Under the pieces are notes generated by a model. It searched no databases. It was not told where the DNA came from and saw only the letters and a list, made by a program, of their open reading frames with translations. Of a DNA stretch of 64,000 nucleotides, positions 11,846 to 24,300 are shown piece after piece. This DNA comes from Amphibalanus amphitrite. Its lineage: Eukaryota > Arthropoda > Thecostraca > Balanomorpha > Balanidae. Positions within the stretch are counted from its first letter, which is position 1. Every line of letters starts with the position of its first letter. Both the position numbers and the translations under genes were made by a program. The DNA lies in contig NW_024882197.1 of assembly GCF_019059575.1 (NCBI RefSeq), positions 248,001 to 312,000 of the forward strand, given 5' to 3'.

Positions 11846-12531
11846 TTACGGAGCGAGCGAAGCGAGCGTAGTCTTTCCTTAGATTAACGGAAATTTCTCA
11901 GTATGAGCGGCCGGCCGGCCGGCCGTGGTCACGCTTTTGCGAGGCTTATATCTCAGCAACCACTTGACCGATTTACACGCGGTAATTTTTGTAGGGTAGC
12001 TTCATTCCTTCTACCAAGTATTGGACTATTTTCGATGCATGTGGGTGACCCCTTATGCACGTGCCACGTGCAAAACGAAGAGGTGTCAGTTTTGTAATTG
12101 TTGCAATATCTCGGTAACTACTTGGCCGATTGCGCTGAAACTTGGCATGTAGGTAGGCACCCACTAGGCACTGCATATACATGTGCCAGAGTTGGGGTGC
12201 TGCTGCACGTGCGCACGTGCAGGGGTCGTTTCCAGATCTCGGGAACGGCTGGACCGATTGCGCTCAAATTTGGTACACGGTTAGGGACCGGTTAGTAGGG
12301 TGCCGTGCACAAGTCAGTTGGGACCCATTTTGCACGTGCGCACGTGCAGGGTGCCGCTTCCAGATCTCGAGAACGGCTGGGCCGATTGTGCCCAAATTTG
12401 GCACATCGCTAGAGACCAGTTAGTAGGGTGCCGTGCACAAGTCAGTTGGAGGTACCCCCTCGCAATTTCGCACGTGCAAGGCCCACCCTCTCGCTCGCTC
12501 CGTTAGTCGCCCCAAAAGGCGTTATACTGGT
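11846..12531 (-). repeat. Right inverted arm of foldback-like element
   Basis: This is the inverted copy of 6451-7148, 686 bp long, ending GGCGTTATACTGGT. It has the same internal tandem units and the TGCACGTGCGCACGTGCA palindromes. The peptides read from the two arms are nearly identical with one or two substitutions, so the arms have stayed very similar. Confidence 0.85.
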
Positions 12532-15348
12532 TATGAGGATTGTGGTGTATGTCTGTAGATAAGCTCATGAATTAGGTTGGTAGGGAAAAGTCCACTTGAT
12601 CATTAGCGCTTGAGTATCAGGACATGATTCTGGTATTAGTGCACACTAAAAGTCATATTATGCGCCAGTAATGACTTTATTTTATAATCAGCTAAGATTC
12701 TCAGTAGTGCTTAATGTTCAATCTCGACGATCGATTGTAAGATGGTTTGCAAAATGCTGCTCATCTGACTATCAAGTGAGCAAAGTCCTCTTAATTGACG
12801 AACTATGTTAGAGCGTATCGCATCATGCTAATACTAGTACTTTTCCAGGTGCGGACTGCTGTATTTCATGTAATGTGCAGTCCAGTGATATTGCGCGGCT
12901 ACTTGCATTTTTCGTCTTTTTTCTTTCTTTCTTGTCATCCATGCGGCAATTTATTCAGCGCATCAGCTACATCTCTGCCCTTCTCCTTTTACAACACACA
13001 AGTGCCTGCTCCTTACGTGACTGATTATCATTTTGCACAGCGTTTATACAAGTCTGTACAGTCTGTATGCAAGTCTGCTTTTTTCGCATTTCCCCACCGA
13101 TGCCAGCACTGACCCAGAGACCCAGTGCTCTGGGCACCGTCCACTCGGTCAGGCGGTTCAGAGCAGTGTCCAATACCCGCGGCAGGTGCACCGGACGATT
13201 AATCAAACCAGCACGATTAGCCTCACAAACATAGCGGCTCAAACACTGATACGCCAGATAGCCGGCTTCAGTTACCGACGCCACTGTCCCAGCAGGTGTG
13301 ACCCAGAGCTGACGCCGAGGTCCACGACTCCACACTACGAAAACTGATAAGTGGGGATGATACCAGTGCGCCCGTTCGAATGAAGGATATTTGATCGGAT
13401 GAAATTCGCTGCAGAGACCGTGCTATTTCAGGCCCGACTGATATATAAAGTTCTCAGCTGAAACGAGGCACACTAGTTGGCAGATGGCCAGTAACAAAAC
13501 TTTGTGCTGAAACTGTACGCCGTGCGTCTAAGTTTATTTCCTGGTTCATTTCAGCGACATGAGCCAGCGAAAAGATTCCAACTGCAGAACTGGATCAATT
13601 CAATAGTTCTCTTGGCGACACAGCAGAAGATGACAAACGCATGACCCTACCATCCTGCTTTTTAAATGGACCTGAATACTCAATTTTCAATTGGAAGATA
13701 AGTCACTGCAGCAGGCGCTCACCGCGAATGAACGCAAAGGTAATCACAGTTCTGTTCTAGTTGATCAGCACGAGACAACAGCGTGTCTTCACAAACAATT
13801 ATGTAGATCATTTCACAATTACAAGCCAGCAGCCACTCTTCTAAATAAAGCGTGAGCCCTTATCTGTCTTTGTAATGATGAAATCAACTTAACTGCAATC
13901 ATCAATCCACTCACATTGTTTGACACTTCTGTGGCTTAAACAATGGAAGGCCGTTACAGATCCTACGACTATTCCCCTGCAGATGGAAATCCATTTTATC
14001 ATAGGGGATGGAGATAGATATCATTTCTATCTGCGGCTCTCCATTTGAAATTGTTTCTGCGTGGGGATAAAAAAACGACGTTCCCTTAGAAAGCTGACGC
14101 GTAACGCAAAACAAAAATGGTGAAATTAGATCACCACTAACTTAAACAAGGATCTCTCATCATTTAAATTATGTAGAACACATTCCCAGAGGACAGCAGG
14201 CGCCCATATTTTCCATGTAGCTATCCAGCCATGATGCTGGACAGTCGTCAACTCGTTCCACTTTCCAGGAGCAGGCCCGACCCGTCCGCGGCAGAGCCCG
14301 GTCCGGCCGGCTCCGTTTCCACGAAATGGGCTCATCACGCATCGTCGAGGTGTCACAATGAGGCTGCGGTGTCCACTGACAGGCCCCCTAGTGCGCTCAT
14401 TTTTCGGGTCAACGCCCGCACCGCCAGCATTGATCCCCAGTGGGGCGGAGGCACGGGCAGCCTGATGTGCCGGGTGGGTCTGTCGGAGGGTGGCCCAGGG
14501 GAACCGAGGGGCGCAGCCTCATCCTAATGGCCTGCCGTACAGAGATGCCGCCCAGGCTCGTCAGTTCCGGCGGCACAATGCCTATTAGGCCGGCCGAGGG
14601 CCCTGGACGAGCTTAGTGGGTGATGATGGCCCCCATGGTGGTCCCGAATCGGCTGAGACTCCCAAAAGCTGAGGTTCCATTGCCAAAGACGCCTCAGAAC
14701 AGTACTGACAATGTGCTATTTTGTCCAGAGTGCACATGCCAGAGAGAACACGACGTTCTTTCTTTACTTTGAATTATTCGGTGATTTTATTGTCATTGTT
14801 TGATAAACCGTATGGTATGTACGAGTTCACCATGTTTGTATCTCAATGTGGCGGAGTTCTTCTAGGTAAACAAAGTTAGCTTTTGTTTGATTCAAAAATT
14901 CCATAAAAACACACCATTTATCACATCCAAACTTGTTACGCTAAAACCTAAGGAGTGTAGGGCGTAGGCACATTCGTATTGAAAACGTCAAATTTACAAA
15001 TATACTGAATGCAAATTAAAATAGATATATGCCTCACCTCCACATGCGCATATGCAGATTTCAAATTGTGATTTTTTTTTCTTCACTTATATCTAAAAAC
15101 GCGTGAACAGGGAAAAAATTGATCGAACAGAAAACTGGTGTAGCCACGCGTCCATTCTTCGGACACATCCAGAATCTCTTTGAGATTGAATTATCCTGTC
15201 GGCTGTCAGTTAACTGCAACTCATGTACCCACCAGCTTATGCTTTTGCTGGACCATCTTTGGTCCTAATTTTCTTATTTGTTAAGGTACTTATGCTTCAA
15301 GAAGAATGGTTCCTACTTCCTCTAGCTTGATGTAGGAGTCATCTAAGG
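12532..15348. other. Intergenic stretch, nothing recognised
   Basis: Frames of up to 122 codons overlap on both strands at 12795-13347 and 14126-14527, but show no motifs or repeat structure. No gene, RNA or mobile-element boundary could be supported. Confidence 0.5.
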
Positions 15349-16494
15349 TTAAAGGGACCCTCCCGGCTCCCACCTTAAAATTAGATTTGAGTTGAGATAG
15401 CCAAAATGGGGTCCCTGGCTCACAATTACCGGTTTCGGCACTCACAACATCGAGAAATGCCTTAAATCGGAAATATTGAATTTAAAAATTGCAGCACTTT
15501 GATTCAGAGGGGCTAATGCATAGGAATACCCCTCTGAATGTGTGACGTCAGCGCAGATATCTAACGATTTTTAAAATGTTTGACTAAAACGTTTTGTAGC
15601 ACGCGGTGGTATATGCGCGTATTTACAAATTGCAACCGAGCTCCGCCGTAGGGTATTTTATTTCCGCCGTAGTGTATTTCACTTGGGGTATTTTCTACCA
15701 TACATCTGCCCGAGCTTGGGGTAATTACAATTTGTCGGCGACGTTCAAAAATGATGCACTTCTTTCGCAGTATAGGTTATCGCATGTGCTTATTTTTGCC
15801 TTTTTGGTTGCGCTTTTCCCTCGGCCGTATAGGGGGAGGCATTGAACGGACCCCATCGGTTTTTCGTGAGTAACTCGCGTAAAAACCGTCCGATCGCGAT
15901 GAAACTTTCAATACTCCCGAATTTATCAATTTTACACCTACCTACCCTGAAAATTGCATGACCCTGACCAAAATGACCTTTGACCTGTGACCTATTTCTC
16001 GAGACATTGTTTGGCCCGAATCGCGATTCGGCGTATGTCGGCTCGCATTAACCGCGCGTTTGCGGTCTTTACGTGGTTTCAAGCGTTGAAACATGTGATA
16101 TGATGCTGGTCCTATGCATTAGGGTGGGTGTCAAGGTCACCGGAAGGTCAGGTCAGCTCAATGACCTTTGATGACCTCGGTTCACTTTTTCGAGTTTTAC
16201 ATGTTTCTAGGCTAGTTTTTGGAGCTGAATTCGAATTTAGCAACCATTTGAACATTACAGGGGGTGTAACGAAATTATCCGGACACCTTTCTTCCCGCTG
16301 TAATTAAAAAGCAAAACATTCTGGTACTTTTTCTTTTAACTGAGCATGTAGCCACCTTTCATAAAACACAGTGGCGAATGTTCTGGAGCATTTCAGCCAC
16401 TGGATTCTCCAGCACACTGGCTTTGATGCGGACCAACGCCGTCTAAACCTGTGCCTGCGATTGGGCGGTGCTTGTGGCGGGCGTCTCTTCAGTC

Positions 16495-16560
16495 ACCTGC
16501 TGAACAAGAGCCCACAGGTTTTCGATTGAATTGGGATCGCGACTTTTTCCAAGACATAAG
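16495..16560 (-). pseudogene. Tc1-type transposase C-terminal remnant
   Basis: The reverse strand encodes RDPNSIENLWALVQ, the region bearing the last catalytic acidic residue of Tc1/mariner transposases. The frame is short and neighbouring segments contain stops, so only a relic remains. Confidence 0.7.
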
Positions 16561-17251
16561 CGTTAGCCTAGAATGATTGAAGGTTCTATCGGCATCACTT
16601 CCCGTTCTTTTAGGGACTTTTAAGTAGCGCGCCGCCCCGCATGAAGACAGCGTGGCTTGAATCAGGCATCAGTGCGCGTTCAGAAACCGAGCCCTCCTAT
16701 ACCGTCTGGTTGAGCGCCTCCAACCATTCATTGGCCAGTATGTTGCTCCGGTAATACTTGACGTTGGTGGCAGTATTATGTGACACTATGTCCTATTGGA
16801 GCATCGCTAGACAGCTGAACATGCTCCAGTTCTGGTTATTGTCCGGATGTTTGACGGCGGCGAAGGCCAGCAAGCTCGAGCGGCCGATACATGGCGATAC
16901 AAGCCCATATATGGCCGATTTGACGGTCCAAAGGATAATACAGCTCGAACGGCTACCCACCCAACAAGACCACCTCACCCTTATCTTGCTTCAACCAGTG
17001 GACGCGATCTGGCGTGAGGCGAAAGGTGGTGAACTGGTTGTTTTCCCGTCAGTTTCGTTGTCTTTTTCAGTTTGAAGGGCACTAGAACCAAGTTAAAGGG
17101 CGGGTAGCGGTAAACCATGATATGGGATCTCTTATTATCTGACTTGGTAAGAATGACTTGGTGACTAAGGACGAAAACTACCATGTGAACCCGTCTGTGA
17201 ATCGACTCCTACTCAGAGCAACAGTCACATGACAAGGTCAGGTCACTGCTG

Positions 17252-17561
17252 CAAGGGCGGCGCCACCGTGGGGGCAGTTGGGGCAGCCTGCCCCCACTGA
17301 CAGGAGGCCGTGGGGGCAAGGCTATATTTTTGCCCCACAAAATTTGGCCGATATTGACAATGACGAACAGAAGACCTGTGCAATATGCATGATAGGATAG
17401 GATGTGATGGTGCCCACATGGCTACAAAACTATAAAAAAAATTTTGAATGGCAACATCTAGGGGCAAGGTGCTCTTGGATTCTCCAGATCGGATTACCAG
17501 ACAACAGTCGGATCACCTCAAGTTTGCCCCCCACTGGCGAAAATTCGTGGCGCCGCCACTG
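17252..17561. mobile_element. hAT-type MITE, 310 bp, with 8 bp TSD
   Basis: Both flanks carry CACTGCTG (17244-17251 and 17562-17569). The termini are CAAGGGCGGCGCCAC and GTGGCGCCGCCACTG. An 8 bp duplication and CA..TG ends are hAT features. There is no coding capacity. It sits inside the Tc1-like element, so it inserted later. Confidence 0.85.
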
Positions 17562-18562
17562 CACTGCTGAGTTGAAAACCGATAGCAGAGGCACGTATTC
17601 ATCCAATATTCCCACTTCTAACATCAGAAAGGATTAGGAAGCTGTGCCTACAGATATGGCGAAAAAAATAGATGTCCCGATAATTTCGTTACACCCTGTA
17701 CCGAAGTAGTTTTGGTGCCTTCGTAACATGTTACGAAACTGTCAGAGAAAAAATAGTGTTCTGGCCCTCCAACTTTTGCTTATTTGTAGAACTTCGTTGC
17801 TTAGCAAACCACTAGGTATGTTGTTCGAATTGAGGAGCTTTGAAATGTACCTATGTGTAATTCAAAATGTTAGTTCGGTAGTTAAAAGAATTGATTCAGT
17901 GTTGCACATAATCTAACTTAACAACCGGGCATTGCAGGTTTGACGGCTTTTTGCCCAACCACCTTCCCTGGAAAAGCTCCACCCTTGCCTATGGGGCAAA
18001 ACATAAGTCAGGTCAAATGAGGTCAACTGAGGTCAAATGACGTTTTTGCCAGGCTGTGTTATGAAAAATGCCCTGCCTGGGCAAGAGTTAAGGAAAAAAA
18101 GTGACTGGTGGACGGTGGTACATGACAAAGGGTTGCGCAACTGTGAAGTTCATGCCCTTGGTCTTGCTGGTGCCAAATGCCTATAGCTATGGCAGGATCA
18201 GTGAGGGTTGTAGACATGCTACATACACTGCGCAATGTGCATTGAAGATATTGGCACAAAGTTCATCTATAATTACTATGCTTAACACCTAATGTAAGAA
18301 GCAACATCAATGCCCAGATGATACATCAACAGCTCTCTGGTCAACATCACACAAATTTATTGACATACTTTGCAAGTACATATTTACATTCATAGCAAAT
18401 ACTTTCGATTTGATTCAAAAACTAGGTGCTAGCAAGCTTGCATTTTTTAGGTACAACAATGACCATACCATATATTAAATCATAAAAAACCTTCTCGTGG
18501 CATTCATCACATACCTTTTTGCCAAACAAGTACCATACCTTTTTGCCAAACAAGTACCTATC

Positions 18563-18912
18563 CCCCGCAGGGGGCTGACCGTGGTCGGAGCTGCTGCTTA
18601 ACCGGGGTCATCTGGCTCCGGCTGTGCGGCGGCTGTGACTTCGGCCAGTAAGGGGAGTGGCGCCCCCTCGGCCCCAGCTTGACGCGCGTTTGACCTGGAC
18701 TTGCCTTGCTTACTGGATGGATTGTCTGCAGGATTGGCCCCGCAGGGGGTTGGCAGTGGCCCGGGTCGCTGTTGGTCTGGGTTCCTTGGGCCCTCGCCCC
18801 GCGGCGGCCCTGGCCTCGGCCAGCAAGGGGAGTAGCGCCCCCTCGGCCCCAGCTTGACCTGTGCTTGCTTACGACTTGCTTTGATCGCTGGATGGACAGA
18901 TGGTACGGCCCG
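18563..18912 (+). promoter_or_regulatory. Two tandem 175 bp 5' UTR monomers of the non-LTR element
   Basis: Two copies, at 18563 and 18738, each start CCCCGCAGGGGG and share GGCGCCCCCTCGGCCCCAGC-type and CTGGATGGA blocks at 175 bp spacing. A weaker third trace (AGGGGAGTGGCGTCCCCTCG) occurs near 19083. In some LINEs such monomers act as the internal promoter; that role here is inference. Confidence 0.65.
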
Positions 18913-19567
18913 ACTTTTCTTGGTTTTCGTGGTTTTGTTTCTCTTGAGCGGTCTTTGTTTGCTTTTGCTTTGCTTCTCACCGGATGTCCGCGTTTCGTTC
19001 GATCACAGCCTTCTGATTCCTTTCCTACCCCTTTTTCGTTGTTTTTGCACCCGCAGGAACACAGCCGAGTTGGGCTAGTGTAAGGGGAGTGGCGTCCCCT
19101 CGGGTACCAGCCGGTTTTACTAGGCTAGGCGAGCCGACCCGTACCCCAGGACAACGGGATCCTGGAGGTTGAGCCCCCCACCGTGCGGAGCCAGTCGCGG
19201 TGGCTGGGCAACACGCCTCTTTGGCCCTGAGTTCTGTAAGGGCGGGACACTCAGTGGGGCGCCGCACTTGAGGAGCCATTCCCAGTCGTGATGCCGCCGG
19301 GGGTGGTGTCGGAGAGGTGTCGCCGGCGGGGTTCGGGCACTTGTGCTCGTCCTCCGTCGGTGGGGCTGATCTGTCGCTGCCCCTGGCGGTGACTCGGCTA
19401 GGCGTCAAGGGAGGAGGCGGTATCCGACCGTGGGGGGTGGTGAGCCTCTCTCTCCCCCTCGGAAGGTGCCGCCAAGTCCCGTACAGTCAGCTCGGCCGTC
19501 CCAGGCCTTGTAGCGGCGCCGTTGCGGAGCGTCGGCGGCCGAGCTGGCGGAGACCAAGCACACTCGC

Positions 19568-21283
19568 ATGGATAACTCGACCAACCCCCCTTCCCCCACT
19601 CTTACCAATCCTTCGGCTTCGGCCGACTCTCGCCCGCCGGCCTCGGCCGACGGGCGTACGCTGCACGATCCAAGACCGAAAAATCCAAAAATCCTCATCT
19701 TCCGGAGCGCCGACAGGGAGCTGAGCTCCTTGACGCCCTTCCAGCGGAAGGATGGCTGCGACCGGTTTGGTTCGATCGTTCGTTGTGACCGGATGCGTGA
19801 TGGCGCGCTGGAGGTCGAATTCAGGAAAAGCGAGGAGGCGGCGAAAGCGTTGGACGCTACTCGCTTCGTATTCTCCGAGGGACGGGCATCCGGCCGGAGG
19901 CTCGTCTCCATCCCGCTTACAGTGGAGCCCCACCGCTCTAAGAACTCATCACGAGGGGTCATTAACTGTTTCGACTTGAGGGGAGTGCGCGATGAGGACA
20001 TTGCGGACGGGCTCGCCGATTTCGGCGTGACAGCGGCTCGCCGCATCATGACGAAGAGAGGCACGGTCCCGACCAACAACATAATTCTGACGTTTGACTC
20101 CACTGACTTGCCGAGTGAGATTCGTGTGGGCTACGTGAAGGTTCGCGTGCGGCCTTTCGTCCCAGCGCCCATGCGCTGCTTCCGCTGCCAACGTTTCGGC
20201 CACACAAAGGACAACTGCCGAGGAAGACCCACGTGCTCCAAGTGTGCTTCGCAGGACCACACTGACGAAACCTGTGACTCGGAGACCCCCCGATGCGTCA
20301 ACTGCGGAGAGGGGCAGACGCCGCACTCCGCGTATGATAGGTCTTGCCCTGCATACGTCAAGGAGAAAGAGATCATGACCATCAAGGCTACCAGAAATTT
20401 GTCTTTCAAAGAGGCCCGGGAGGTGTACAACCAGAGTCACCCGAAGACCTCGTATGCCCAGAAGGTGAGAGTCACAAACTCTACCGATGCCTCCCAGATG
20501 AGTGTAGCGCAGCTCGTGCAGCTTCTCAAACGATTCGGCCTCACCGTCGTAGCCACTGGTGACTCAGCGGACACCACGGCGCCTCGTGCGCCGCCGAGCA
20601 ACACAGAGCAGGCTGCTCTAGAGTCAGTGTGGGGTCCACCCAGTCCCGCTCCAGCCGCGAACGGTGATGGAGACGGCTGGGCCGTCGTCCAGCGCCGACA
20701 GGGTGGTCGGCGCCCCCCGGCGCAGGGTAAGGCGCCACCCACCCCGCCCCGCCCCCGACCGCCCACGGCGGTGCAGGAGGCGCTGCGGCGGGGAGAGGAG
20801 GAGAGGAAGGCACGCGAGGCGAGGAGGGCTCGCCTCGTCCAGAAGGCCCTCGAGGCTAAGGAAGCCTCATCTGCCGACTCCGCCTCCGGGAGTGCCAATG
20901 CGGCTGTTGCCGCTGACACCCCGGAGACACCTCAGGCGGGGACTCGGCCCATCATGGGTCCCCCGCCGCCTCCTCCACCTCCGCAGCGGCGGCCACCACC
21001 GCCGCTGCCAGAGACGCCTGTGTCGAGGACACAGGCCGCCGCCTCGACATCCCCGTCGGGGCGGCAACAGCCCTCCGCGGCTCCAGGGCGCCTCGCCAAG
21101 CGGCAGACGTCCCCGAGCTGGTCACCTTCGGAGGGCGACGCCCCCCGGTCGAAAAGGCCCCAGCCGGGCCCGAGCCATGCCCGATCTGCCTCTGCCGAAG
21201 GGAGGCTTCACCGAGAGGGCTCAGGGCACCCCCGTATCCGCTACGGGGGGAGCGCCTCCTCGGAGTTAGAGGACCTAGTCTAG
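19568..21283 (+). CDS. Non-LTR retrotransposon ORF1, gag-like nucleic-acid-binding protein
   Basis: The protein has 571 residues. The N-terminal third is Pro/Ser-rich, followed by a region resembling an RNA-binding fold (about 40-200). Three zinc knuckles follow: CFRCQRFGHTKDNC (204-217), CSKCASQDHTDETC (223-236) and CVNCGEGQTPHSAYDRSC (243-260). The C-terminal half is low-complexity, with a polyproline run near 465-490. Such ORF1 proteins coat the element RNA and deliver it with ORF2 to the nucleus. The ATG at 19568 is the first in this long frame. The frame ends at TAG 21281-21283. The same frame then stays open into ORF2, which is unusual. Confidence 0.92.
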   Translation: MDNSTNPPSPTLTNPSASADSRPPASADGRTLHDPRPKNPKILIFRSADRELSSLTPFQRKDGCDRFGSIVRCDRMRDGALEVEFRKSEEAAKALDATRFVFSEGRASGRRLVSIPLTVEPHRSKNSSRGVINCFDLRGVRDEDIADGLADFGVTAARRIMTKRGTVPTNNIILTFDSTDLPSEIRVGYVKVRVRPFVPAPMRCFRCQRFGHTKDNCRGRPTCSKCASQDHTDETCDSETPRCVNCGEGQTPHSAYDRSCPAYVKEKEIMTIKATRNLSFKEAREVYNQSHPKTSYAQKVRVTNSTDASQMSVAQLVQLLKRFGLTVVATGDSADTTAPRAPPSNTEQAALESVWGPPSPAPAANGDGDGWAVVQRRQGGRRPPAQGKAPPTPPRPRPPTAVQEALRRGEEERKAREARRARLVQKALEAKEASSADSASGSANAAVAADTPETPQAGTRPIMGPPPPPPPPQRRPPPPLPETPVSRTQAAASTSPSGRQQPSAAPGRLAKRQTSPSWSPSEGDAPRSKRPQPGPSHARSASAEGRLHREGSGHPRIRYGGSASSELEDLV

Positions 21284-21364
21284 TCTTTCAGTCTAGTCAT
21301 TTCCTCTTTTATCCTTTTATCTTTTTCGCGCTATTGCGCTTTTTTACCAGGTGCATTTTTCTCG

Positions 21365-24300
21365 GTGCTTTTTACCTTTTTTGTGGTCAGTCAGGTATCT
21401 GTGTGCGCCTTTGCCTCATGTTATACGCGCCCTTTTTGCGCCTTTTTAACCACGCCTTTTATTCTACAGTGGAACTGTAGAGGCCTCCGGGCCAACTACC
21501 AGGACCTACAGTCTCTTATCCGTTGGCGCACACCCCTTGTTTTAGGTCTCCAGGAGACCAAGCTAGCGCCAAACGTTACCTTTGCCATCAAGGGTTACTC
21601 TGTTTTTAGAAGAGACTTAGACACCCCGACCATTGCCCATGGAGGTGTACTTTTGGCAGTGCACCACAGTGTGCCCGCACATCAGGTTCCGCTGCAGACT
21701 CCTCTGCAGGCGGTAGCCGCTAGAGTTGATTTCAACCACCGGGAACTAACTGTATGCTCTTTATACCTTCCACCAGGTATAGCGCTCCCGGTGGTTGAGC
21801 TGCATCGACTTGTCGATGAGCTTCCACCTCCGGTCCTGGTAGTCGGCGATTTTAATGCCCATAGCCTGGCGTGGGGATGCGACACGACTGGCACTCGTGG
21901 TCGACTTTTAGAATCTTTTATCCGCGATGAGGCGCTGTGTATTTTAAATACAGGACAGCGCACCCATTTTACAACACCCTCCGGTCAAACATCGGCTCTG
22001 GACCTGAGCTTAGTCAGTCCGGGGCTAGCTCAGCTTTTTACCTGGTCCGTCCATGACGACCCACTCGGGAGCGACCACTTCCCAGTGTGGCTGGAGCACC
22101 AGGAGTCCCCAGTGTCAGGCAACCGTCCACCCAGGTGGAATGTTCGGAAGGCCGACTGGGGCGAATTCCAGGCCGCCGTAGAGGCCACGGTTTTATCCAG
22201 AGCCGACGCCTCTGTGATGTCTACAGAGGATTTTACATGTTTACTCATTGACTCCGCAAACGGGTTTATACCCAAGACGTCGAGTCAGCCTCGTCGTCCT
22301 CCGGTCCCGTGGTGGACCAAGGAATGCGGAGATGCGATTCGTGCCAGGAAGCGCGCTTTTAGAAAGTTTGACCGGAGCAGTACTACTGAGAACCTCATCG
22401 CTTTTAAGAAAGCGCGGGCTTTTGCCCGTCGCGTTTTAAAAGAGGCAAAGGCTGTTTCATGGCGCACGTACGTGAGTTCCTTAAACCGTTTTACTCCTAC
22501 GACCCAGATATGGGCACGCATGAAGCGCATTGAAGGCCGGTTCAGCTCTGTTCCGCTTCCGGTTTTAAGAGTGAACAACACGGACATATCCCACCCTTTA
22601 GACGTCGCAGAGACGATAGGCCGTGCACTCTATCAGCGCTGCCGAGGAGAGCCGTCCTCACGACCTGCACCAGCCGCCGTGGACTTCAGCACAGCTGAAA
22701 ATTTGGTGTACAACGAGCCTTTCTCTATGGCTGAGCTCACGTCTGCCATCAGCTCGTTGCGCAGCGTCTCAGAAGGTCCGGATGCTGTCCACAACGACAT
22801 GCTCCGTCATCTCCCGGCGGTTGCCCTCGAGGCGCTGCTAGCAACTTTCAATTCGCTTTGGGAGACTGGCACTTTCCCTGAGACCTGGCGGGAAGCCACT
22901 ATCATTCCTATCTTGAAGGCTGGCAAGTCGGGACGTGACCCTCTCCACTATCGGCCCATCTCTCTCACATCATCGCTTTCAAAGCTGATGGAGAAGATGG
23001 TCAATGTGCGTCTTAGCTGGTTTCTGGAACATCACGGTGTTTTTACAAACGCCCAGTGCGGTTTTAGAAAGCACCGCAGCCCTGTTGACCACATTTTAGC
23101 CCTCGACACCGAGATACGCACCTGTTTTACTGAAAAGAAGCACCTTGGAGCACTGTTCTTTGATATTGAGGCGGCCTATGATACAGTGTTACGACACAGA
23201 ATACTTTCCAAAGTACACAAGTACGGCATACGCGGCCGGATGGGCCTCTTTATCAAGAACTTTTTATCGGGTCGTCGGTTCAAAGTCCGAGTTGGCAGTA
23301 GTCTTTCGAGCAGTTTTACTCAAGAGAACGGAGTTCCCCAAGGCGGAGTTCTCAGTGTGGCGCTGTTCGCTGTGGCGATCAATGATATTGGCGACAAACT
23401 TGCACCATCCATCGGCAGATCGCTATTTGTCGATGATTTCGCGATCTGGTTTTCTGCCACGACCGCCCGTCACGTTGCCAGACAGTTGCAGCTCGCTGTA
23501 ACCCGTCTAGAGAGGTGGAGCGACGACAACGGCCTACGTTTTTCAACAACGAAGACCGTCGCTATGCACTTTTGCCGCCGCCGCTGCGACGACTTAGCCT
23601 TGGGAATCAAGCTCCGTGGACAGGTGATTCCTACTCGGCCGGTGGCAAAGTTTCTTGGAATATTTTTTGACAGTCGTTTGACGTATAGAGAACATTTTAG
23701 AACGCTTCGGGAACGATGTTTTATATCCCTGAACGTTTTAAAATGTGTCGCCCGCACATCTTATGGTGCGGACCGCAGGACGCTCCTTCTTTTATATCGG
23801 TCGATCGTCCGATCGAAACTGGATTACGCATGCTTTGTTTACGACTCTGCCAGCGAATCCAGTAAAAAGGCTCTTGACTCCGTGCACCACGCGGCGCTAC
23901 GTGTTGCCACAGGTGCATTCCGCACGTCGCCCAAGAGCAGCCTCCTCGCCGAGGCACACGAACCGCCACTATCTCTCCGCCGTCAGATGCTGGGGATGAG
24001 GTACGCACTGAAACTCCGCCAGTTCCCAGGACATCCGACGTATCCGTACGTCTTTTCTCCTGATTTTAATGGTCTTGACAGAGTGCGACAATCGGTCTCC
24101 TTCGGATTGCGCATAAAAGAGCTCTTTTCTACAGTCAACATAGAGTTCCGTGAAGTGCGACGTACGTGGGGTACGCCCTCTCCGCCATGGAAACACGCTC
24201 CAGCGCAAGTAGACCTCACGCTCTCTGAGGTCAAGAAGGACGACCTGCCGCCATGTGTGCAACGAGCACGGGCATTGGAACACATTGCGTCATACGACGG

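Larger units (their letters stand above)
6451..12531. mobile_element. 6.1 kb foldback-like element with about 690 bp inverted arms
   Basis: The two ends are long, nearly identical inverted repeats (6451-7148 and 11846-12531) starting ACCAGTATAACGCCTTTTGG. Between them lie unique sequence (7149-9065), a 1.6 kb near-perfect palindrome (9066-10695) and a 12 bp-type minisatellite (10855-11273). No transposase frame is visible, so it is non-autonomous. The terminal CCAGTATAAC..GTTATACTGG is preceded by TA (6450-6451) but followed by TTA, so the target duplication is not clean. Confidence 0.8.
16258..17698 (-). mobile_element. Tc1-like transposon, degenerate
   Basis: The termini are CAGGGGGTGTAACGAAATTA at 16258 and its complement (with one base difference) ending at 17698. 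TA flanks them at 16256-16257 and 17699-17700. On the minus strand near 16500-16541 the sequence reads DPNSIENLWALVQ, matching the SPDLNPIENLW motif at the C-terminus of Tc1-type DDE transposases. The rest of the transposase is broken. A hAT-type MITE is inserted at 17252-17561. Confidence 0.8.

Noticed and set aside
6476-12506. Pairs of identical 65-80 codon frames at 6.5-7.0 kb and 11.9-12.5 kb
   Set aside because: They are in the inverted arms of the foldback element and reflect its tandem units; no protein family was recognised.
13540-14120. tRNA or other RNA gene
   Set aside because: No cloverleaf or promoter box pattern could be traced by eye here or elsewhere in the window.
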